From positions 11,148,001 to 11,212,000 of the forward strand of contig CM065385.1 of NCBI GenBank assembly GCA_033060915.1: DNA of 64,000 nt, in the 5' to 3' direction. The position numbers were made by a program, and so were the translations under genes. The stretch is from Euryodendron excelsum (Eukaryota > Streptophyta > Magnoliopsida > Ericales > Pentaphylacaceae). The notes below the pieces were generated by a model. It saw nothing but the letters and a program-made list of their open reading frames with translations, was not told where the DNA came from and did not search any database. Of this stretch, positions 56,476 to 64,000 are shown in pieces (within the stretch, counting starts at the first letter, position 1; every line of letters starts with the position of its first letter).

Positions 56476-59295
56476 CAGAGCCTCTTCCAACGTGAAGAGG
56501 GTCCATAAAACCAATCCAAAAGCCCTTCTCTTCGATATACAAAGCTCGAAATCCTTCCAACCCCTAGTTCCCTTTAGGTTCTTCAAACCCTAGCCTTCAT
56601 ATACAAACCCTAGCCTCTATACACTTAACCCTAGCATACATACACTCATATACTAGCTTCTAAAGCCTCCATCGAAGACTTGAAGTGCTGCAACTTGGAA
56701 GCTCTTGAAAATCGAGCCAAAGTAAGCTCTCAAAGACCGAAGTAAAACAAAGTAAAGCAAGCAAGAAAAACAATGAAGACACAAGGTATGCTTTATATTT
56801 ACGTTTACGCAATTCTCGCCTCTCTCTTCTCTCTCCTAACCCACTTAGGTTTTCTTCTATTTTGATCCCCCATCTTCTACTCGCCCCCTTTCTTACATGC
56901 TTGAAACAAGGGGTTCTCCGGTTCATGTGCAGGATTAGGCTATTGAAAGTAACCGTGTCAGGGGCTTTTTCTTATTCTAACCGGAGACCACGTGGGTTCG
57001 GCCCCCTTGATTATATGGTGAAGCCTTTAACCTTATATGTTCACGACCCCAACTTGCATTGTGCATATCATGATCATGCATTTCTCCAAAATTTGCTTTC
57101 AAACTTGTTTTCAAAACTTGCATCAAAAATCCAATTCAAAACTTGCATCAAATATTCTTTTTCCAAACCTATTTTCAAAATCACAATCCTAAGGTAATTC
57201 TAGCCTTTTCATGGTTAGGGTTGCTTTGGGAAAGTGTTACATTTAAAGTGACTTTTGTGATCCATATTTTCAAATCTTCATTGTTTTTTAAATCACAATC
57301 CTAGAATGGTTCGAATATTCTTATGTTTAGAATTGTTCTAGGAAAGTGAGATATTTTTAGAGGATTGTAAAAGTCCACATTCAAATCCCTTTCCTAATTG
57401 TTTTTCAAACTTACTTTCCAAAATCTCTTTTTAAATCCTCTCCAAAATCTCTTTTCATATCTACTTTCTAAAATCTCTTTTCCAATACACTTTCTAAAAA
57501 CTCTCTCCAATCTTTTTTCCAAAATTGTTTTCAAAAAATTGTTTTGAAAAAATCCCCTTTGAAAACTTACTTTCCTAAAAACTCTTTTCAAATTCCTTCT
57601 CAAAATCTCTTTTGAAAAATTTACTTTCTAAAACTCCTTTCTAAGATCTCCTTCTAAAAATCTTCCTTTCTAAAAAATTCACTTTTTAAAACTCTTTACC
57701 TTAGAGTCCAAGGCAAGCCCTAGAACCCTGATTAGACCCTAATTTTCAACTTCCTTTTCTACATCAAACTTTAGGTTACTAAATCCTATTTTCTACATCA
57801 AAATCATATATTTCCAAATCCTATTTTCTACACCAAAATTTAGGATTTCCAAAACTTCATCTTTCCAATTCCATGTCAAATCAAATCTTCCATTTTAGGA
57901 AACCAAATCCAATTTTTCCATTTAAGAAACTAGATCCAATCATCCGTTTTTTGAAACAAAATCAAATCATTTCTTTTTAGAAACAAAATCCAATCTTTTG
58001 TTTTAGGAAATAGAAATTCAAATCCTTCCTAATCCAAATATTTCCTAATTCTAACCTTTCCTAATTTCATATTTTTCCAAATCCTAACTTTCTAAAGTCT
58101 AAATTTTCTAATCTTTCTTAAACTCAAATCTTTCCTAATTTCAAGTATTTTTAAAACTCAAACTTCGAATCTTTCTAAATTTAAATTTTTCTTAAATTCA
58201 AATCTTTTCAAAATTCTAAACTTTCAAAATTTGAAATCTTTCCAAATCCTAAACTTTTTTAAATTCAAAACTTTTCAATTTCAAAACCTTTCCTATTTTA
58301 AACTTTCCTAATTCAAAATCTTTCCTAAAATGAAACTTTCCTATTTTGAAACTTTCCTAATTGGAACCTTTCTTAAATCCAATCTTTCTTAAATTCCAAC
58401 TTCCCTAATCCTCTAAGTCTAACATTCGAGTTAAATCTTTTCAAAATCCCTTTCAAGTCAAGTCAAATCCTTCTTAAACCTCAAGTCTTTCCTCAGTCTC
58501 ATCTTTCCTCAGTCTAGGTTTCCTAATACCAAGCTTTCCAAAACCAATCTTTTCAAATATTCCAATCAAAGTTCAATTTCCTAACCTTCCAATCCAAATT
58601 CTAACTCAAACTCTTTGTCAAGTAAAACCTTATATTTTCTATCTAATTCTTGTCTGAACTACGACTGATCTGATTCCTCAAAAGGGATACGTAAGCAACC
58701 CTCATAGATGCAGTCATAACTTTTTTTAAGTTTTTAATTCCATAACTTTTTTCAAGTTTTCAATTCCATAATTTATTTCAAGTTTCGAATTTCAAAATCT
58801 ATTTTTGAATCTCTATTTTCAATTTAAAAAACCTATTTTTCAGATTTCAAATCAAGTATTTTTTCAAATCTTTTTTTGAAATAAAATTAAGTCTTTTTAA
58901 ATCCAATTTCAAAATCAAAATCAAATTATTGCACTTACATATCATGCATCATGTCAAACTTCATTTCATGGTTCTCGTCTAAAGTGGATAGTGTTGGACA
59001 TATATTAATCAAAGACTCTAATGGGTAAACCTAGTGTAAATAGATATTTAGGTACCACAAGGGCAGGGTAGGGTGATGGCTTAGTGCATCTTCCTTACAC
59101 ATAACCAACCTCCGAACTTAGAATCACTGTTTTCAAAAGACCAAATGGAGTTATTTTAAAAAAAAAAGGGCTTAAATATTTTCAAAGGTTTTCAAACAAC
59201 TTATTTTCTAAAAACCCTCTCTTGAGGAAGTATTTGCAAAAAACCTTTTTCAAAAACCCTAAGCGTAATCTTCGAATTGTGCTTAGTTTTAGGTG

Positions 59296-59331
59296 ACCTA
59301 GCTCACCTTAATCAAGTTAGGTGGTGACTTT
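59296..59331 (+). promoter_or_regulatory. Stem-loop plus decayed PBS-like site in LTR K
   Basis: Arms ACCTAGCT/AGTTAGGT, the one change giving a G:U pair in RNA. It is followed by TGGTGACTTT (three mismatches to TGGCGACTCC). Confidence 0.55.
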
Positions 59332-59478
59332 AAAATTTTTCCAAAAGCCCTTAATCAAATCAAATTTTCAATTCAAACCTAGTCGCACTCATTCTTCTAG
59401 GAGGATGAGTTCTAATGAGAGAGCACTGTATTTTTCTCACTTGTCTTTTTCAAGTGCAAAAAATTAGGGCCCAACAGC

Positions 59479-59496
59479 TGGCAACTCTACTGGGGA
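59479..59496 (+). other. Primer binding site of element K
   Basis: TGGCAACTCTACTGGGGA, two changes from the H site, two bases after the LTR end. Confidence 0.85.
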
Positions 59497-61040
59497 ACAC
59501 TTAAAGGGTTAGGCCATTGTCATCTCTTTTCACCCTTCACCCATGTAGAGTCTTCAATTAATTTGTTCAACCCTATCTACTCCAAAATTTCCAAAATCAA
59601 ATTTTCTAAGTTGTTTTCAAAAACATGCATCTAATTTATTTCCATACATATTATCCTGCATTAAGTTTGTTATCTACATACTAACTGTTACATTTTTGTT
59701 TTATAGGTGGACCCCTGTTCCTGAATTTATTTCTTGTTATATTAATTGTTGTGCATGAATGTATGGTTTGGATAGGATGGATGGGAGTTGTTGGGTTCTT
59801 TCCTCCAATTTTCAAAAATCACACACGCACTACACGTGCACTTATATTCTGTATACTTGCATTTTTTACCCTGATATGTTCCTTCTAGTTAGAAGAGGGA
59901 ATGGTATATTGGTTGTGGGCAAGATGCTGTGTCAGTTTCTTCGCCTATGGCCTCTTGATGGTTCCCCCGCTCAGATCACCAACTAATCATGGCACCACCT
60001 CGGGGAGTGGGCCTAGGTATAAAGATCTGGGAACTGAGCCTTTTTAGGACGTAGTAGTAAACCCTTAACCTGGGAACTGAGCCTTTTTAGGACGTAGTAG
60101 TAAACCCTTAACCTCATGCTTATATAGACACCATGTATAGTCGAACCTCTATCGGATTTAAGACACGCGCACTGATTTCAAAAGCATGGAGGAAAGGGCG
60201 ACTGCTTTTACTGTCCTCTATATTTGTTTATTCCTGGTGTTATAATGACTATATTCTTACTGTTGTAATGCTCGTCTAACTACTCATGCGTGCATATTTA
60301 CTTCAATTGCATTCTCTCTCCTTGTACTCTTTGCATTCATATTTATGCATATAATATTCCATCCCAAGACGAGAGTTCCAAAGTAATTCAAGTCCCTGCA
60401 TTATCATGCATATGATCAACACATCGAGAATGATACCAAGGTTACTTTCCCTTGCATTGAACCTACTCAAACCCTATGGGTTCCCATGTAACCCTAAGGA
60501 CTCATTGCATGCATTTCAAGTCATTCCATAAGAGGGGCCCCAATCCTTCTATGCTCACGGAGATAGAAATGCCATGAAGACAAGGGGCAATTAATCAACA
60601 GGGTCCCTCAACGACTTCCTTGACATCAAATCCAAAGAAGGTGAATCCGAAGACTCAAGAGTAGTTTAGGATTTCATATGTAAAATTAGACAAGTGGAAG
60701 TCTAAAGAAAAATGTTTCCCTTCCCCCCTATTAAAGTGTATTGTATTCTTCTTGTATTCTAAATTCAAAGTTTCATGTATTCTTTTAATTTTTGCAAATG
60801 AACGTACGAATGAAAGAAAGCTCCCATTTGACCGTAAAGTATCTGCATACAAAGGCAAAACCCTTATCTCTGAAAGTGAGCCAAAACCATCATATTTAAC
60901 CTCCCACTCAAATAGGGGCGCCCTAGGGCTTGCATTGCATAGAACTCTTTAAAAACCAAAAACTAACTTGCAATTTGTGTCCTTGCTATTCTTCTTGTAT
61001 CTTTTTTCCATTTACAGAGATCACACCATAGCGAGTCAAC
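59497..61040 (+). other. Leader of element K
   Basis: Starts with the GTTAGGCCATTGTCAT block; TTTTATAGGTGGACCCC at 59699, CTTCTAGTTAGAAGAGGGA (59881-59899) and a block of the GATTTAAGACACGCGC type (60155) match I, F and H. Ends in a pyrimidine tract and CATTTACAG (61009-61017) about 24 bases before the gag frame, which resembles a 3' splice site. No credible ORF. Confidence 0.78.
60028..60113 (+). repeat. Exact 43-bp tandem duplication in the K leader
   Basis: TGGGAACTGAGCC...CCCTTAACC occurs twice without a mismatch (60028-60070 and 60071-60113). Leaders of H, I and F show one copy. Confidence 0.95.
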
Positions 61041-62280
61041 ATTGCACCAAAGAAAGGTCAACATCCACCTAGAGACCCCATCACTACCCCACAAAGAACT
61101 TTACAAATGGTAGCCAACCTCGATGAGACATCCTCTATCTCTCGCGCGGAGATCAATGAGATGAAAAGAAAAATAGATAAAATGTTCAAGCTGATGCAAG
61201 CAATGGCATCCAAAGAGCCCACTCAAATAATGCCCTCAACCTTAGTGCCATCCAATCGACCACTTAGGCAGGGCAGACCTAAATATTGGAAGAACAAGCA
61301 AAACTCGGAAAAAGGATGATGAAGTTGGAGAACCTGATCTCTCTATCTTGCACAAGAATGACTGATGTGGAAAAAAAAGAAAAGTCAACCTCTTGCCAAA
61401 ATATCACACCCCGCCACAACCTCAACTCCATGTTGCCACGGTACTCCACCCTCAAGCTCCAACCAACACCCCCACAGGATGCGGATCAAACACAGGTTGA
61501 AGTTGGGCATACTCTTTCTCAAGAAAAGATAAAACAGAAAAGTCAAAACTTTACCCTGCCTGAAGGCTCCCGAGATGTAGCTTACTGGCAGCTTTGTGAA
61601 TCTAGGCGCCTGGTTATGCCCATTCTTAATAAAGCTCTAGAATTTGAAGGTCATAACATTGGAAGTTGTTGTACCCTAGAACACAAAATGCAAAGTCTCA
61701 ATGAACTCAAGTATCGAACCTGACAGGAATTACTACTACAACATTTGACCCTCTGCCCTTGCAACCGTCTACACCAACAACACCTAGGGTACTTACTTTT
61801 GAGTTAGTTTATGCCTCATCATATACTAGACCTAAAAGAGCAAAAAGGCCGAATCGACCTTTTACCCAACTGGCCGGCACCCAAACAGATGCTTACAATA
61901 ACTTGCTGAAAGCTGGATAACTGCGCCCAATACCAGCTACACCACTAGTTAAACCTCTACCATCCTCTTTCAACTCAACACTCAGGTGTGCATATCACTC
62001 AGGTGGACTAGGCCATGACACAGAAAGTTGCCGATCTTTGAAACATAAAATCCAAGATTTAATAGATGGTAAGGTCGTCAAAATCAAGGAGGTGAACCTG
62101 GTCCCCGCTGTCCCCACCAGTCTGCAACCTGATTACACCGTCAATACAATCATGGACGAGGAAATCAACAGTAGTACCAATGTCGGTAGTTCCCCAAGCT
62201 TTGCAAAAGATCTGTCAATTTTCCCCATGTTGTTTGGGGATACATCTAGCAAATGGAATACCCAAGGACATGGACATAGT
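61041..62280 (+). pseudogene. Gypsy element K gag remnant, capsid core missing
   Basis: Starts at ATTGCACCAAAG (IAPKKGQHPPRDP), first ATG at 61107 (MVANLDETSSISRAEINEMK, then KMFKLMQAMASKEP). After a stop at 61317 a second frame from 61286 holds Lys/Gln-rich text and ends in a knuckle-like HNIGSCCTLEHKMQSL (about 61650-61700). A third frame carries CAYHSGGLGHDTESC and LKHKIQDLIDGK (about 61989-62068), the Tat-type knuckle, and then DYTVNTIMDEE. The FxKYDGTGNP capsid core found in F is absent, so about 200 residues were lost between 61320 and 61600. Two knuckle-like units in a row suggest an internal duplication. Confidence 0.83.
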
Positions 62281-64000
62281 CCCAAAACCCTATTAGGAGT
62301 TCTCATCAGAAGGCCCATAAGAAAAGGGAGGTTTTCACAAGATTCGTCCATTTTCTTACCATCTTTCTATTTCTTGCATATTTCTTTTAAATAAACATTG
62401 CATGCTATACAATCATGATTTGAAACAAGAAAGTGTTAGTTTTTAATCTATCCCCTTTGTCTCACATATTCTTATGGATAATTATTGCTTTTAGGGATTC
62501 TTTCCCATTTTGTAATGACTCGACTTGAAGGATGGGATAGTATGGGCAACCCACTGAAAGAGGGTTAAAACTTTTGAGAGACAGAGAGAGAGTGAAAGAT
62601 AGGAGGAAGGCAGTCTCAACAAAGAGGTGCGAATTTTATTAAAGAGGCGACACTTGAATGATATCCTAGCTAAGCGATGGGTAGCTGAGTCCTCCAAATG
62701 ATGAGAAGCCATTGTTCTATTTATCCAAAAAGAAATAAACGCTACCCTTTGCTGAGCCCACTAGAATCGTTCATGATTTCTTTTCAGATATCCCCAAACC
62801 AATAACCATCCCCCACACTGGGGTAAGCACAGAGTAGTTCATTTGATGGAATATGTAGGGGGTTTACATGTATAAAGGCTTTATGGACTAAGCAATTTAA
62901 TTTGAAATGATGAGAGACCCTCAATTCTGCTACCATACACAAAGAAAATCCCTTTGCAAAGCCCACTTGAGTCGGTTACAATTTCTCAATAAAACCGACC
63001 ATATGGTCACCGCCTATACTGGGTTAAGACAAAAGTCATAAGTAGGAACTAATAAGCAATGATAAAAGTGGTGATTTCCAAGAAGTTATGACGTCAAAGG
63101 CATCTCTAGTAAAGAAGATATTGTGTTTGTGGTGATCTTCAAAAGAAAATATTGTCATTCCAAAATATAAATGACAAAGTTGGCATCTCTAAAAGTCGAC
63201 CTAGAAACAAATTTCTTGATAAAAAAATTCTAAATCAGAAGGTAGAGAACGGTCTAGAACTGGGGTTAAAACTTTATCATTGGTCTTTTAAAACCCCACA
63301 AGTGATAATGTTTGATCCTTTATACCCTTTCATTCGTAAACCCCTTAACCTAGCGTACATTATGGTCCAAATTAAAGTCCTCTCTGATAAAAGAAAATTG
63401 ATTAGTCCAAATAAGCCTGAACAATACCTAGACATGTAAGATAAGAAAGGAGAATTGGGGAGGAATGCAGGGGCAATCTCATGTTTCAAAGTGTGCTTAG
63501 ATGGTTCTGGTTTAAACAACCCACTAAAAGAAAATCTTTGAGCCTAAATATTCCTTTGTTTCTTATAACCCCTAAGCCGAGCCTACCTTACGATCCTAAA
63601 AGAAGTCTTCTCGAATTAAGGGCCTAGCTGTTTATTGCTCTGCAAAGGCCATGTGAGTTGTCGCTCAAGCCATGGTGGCATTTTGAAAATCTAAGAGAGA
63701 AAACCAAGTGAGATCAAAAAAACCCTAAATAGCAACCCTGTAGAAAGTAAGGATAAGATAGCAAACCGAAAGGTCAAGATCCCTGGAGAATTGTGCAATT
63801 GCTATCACACCTCAATAAGAATGGGACAAAACTGAATGGGACTAAATCCTAGAAGGGAAACAGAATCCCGAGAGTATGAGCTGTGGGGCAATCCTGCGAT
63901 GCTCTTTGTAAATAGCCTATGTACATGTAGTATTAATGCATCCTTGACATATATAACCTGTACATCCATTAAATTCCTGTGTAGTTTGTATTTATTCATG
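62281..64000 (+). other. 3' non-coding module of element K, runs off the window
   Basis: Collinear with H 21961-23700 (GATGGGATAG, AGAGAGAG tract, GATATCCTAGCTAAGC, CTATCACACCTC, GTGGGGCAATCC). No protease or RT motif follows gag, so pol is absent here at the place where an autonomous element should have it. The 3' LTR is beyond the edge. Confidence 0.65.

Larger units (their letters stand above)
54885..59476 (+). repeat. 5' LTR of element K (4592 bp)
   Basis: TGTAAGCACCCC to GGGCCCAACA, followed by PBS. In order it has U3 with GACCATTTTGCC-type phrases, GGCGCC palindromes (56366-56453), TATA (56468-56475) and CCTTGATTATATGGTGAAGCC (57004). The G-poor CTTTCCTAATTT zone follows (about 57700-58650), then GGCAGGGTAGGGTGATGG (59063) and the stem-loop (59296-59331). 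U3 lacks the 81/47-bp array except single-copy relatives at 55090-55320. Inserted in the protease of G; left flank accat. Confidence 0.9.

Noticed and set aside
1..64000. CRISPR array, tRNA/rRNA gene, bacterial operon or intact host gene
   Set aside because: The tandem arrays have no repeat-spacer structure, tRNA-like text is limited to PBS sites and their LTR echo, and all recognisable proteins are retroelement- or PMD-derived and broken.

Overview
The window looks like nuclear DNA of a large-genome seed plant. It is a stack of nested LTR retrotransposons: a Ty1/copia element at the left edge and at least five Ty3/gypsy elements of the Tat/Ogre type, with very long LTRs (3.8-5.1 kb). I see no intact host gene, tRNA, rRNA, CRISPR array or bacterial-style operon. 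The species cannot be named from this sequence. Every coding region is decayed. Many stops look like C-to-T changes (TAG for CAG, TGA for CGA), as expected of old, methylated DNA.

Layout. 1-4203: copia element on the minus strand (integrase, protease, gag, PBS, complete 1.76-kb LTR), inserted into gypsy LTR J (4204-7111, plus). 7112-12501: element I (minus): leader, tRNA-Arg-type PBS, LTR. 12502-16127: an inter-LTR block with a plant-mobile-domain (PMD) pseudogene whose reading frame is kept over 1.75 kb and which appears to have a spliced last exon. 16128-19672: remnants of two plus-strand LTRs (L and the 5' LTR of H). 19673-30945: element H, with PBS, 6-kb non-coding interior, polypurine tract and complete 3' LTR. 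30946-38757: interior of element F (minus), with gag split by a complete solo LTR (D, TSD gttag). 38758-52462: the long LTR of F, broken by a plus-strand LTR fragment (B) and by a second solo LTR (E, TSD agtct). 52463-54884: protease-RT of an older element G (minus). 54885-64000: element K (plus): LTR, PBS, leader, gag remnant and a 3' module shared with H.

How it fits together. G is the oldest recognisable layer; F and K inserted into its pol. H and D inserted into gag of F, and E into the LTR of F. H and K share leader and 3' module, but H has no gag or pol between PBS and PPT, so they look like a non-autonomous family mobilised in trans. The gypsy LTRs share a TATA box, a set of GGCGC-armed palindromes just upstream of it, a transcribed LTR part of about 3 kb that is poor in G, and a conserved stem-loop followed by TGGCGACTCC. 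That last string repeats the first ten bases of the PBS and may be a second tRNA-complementary site.
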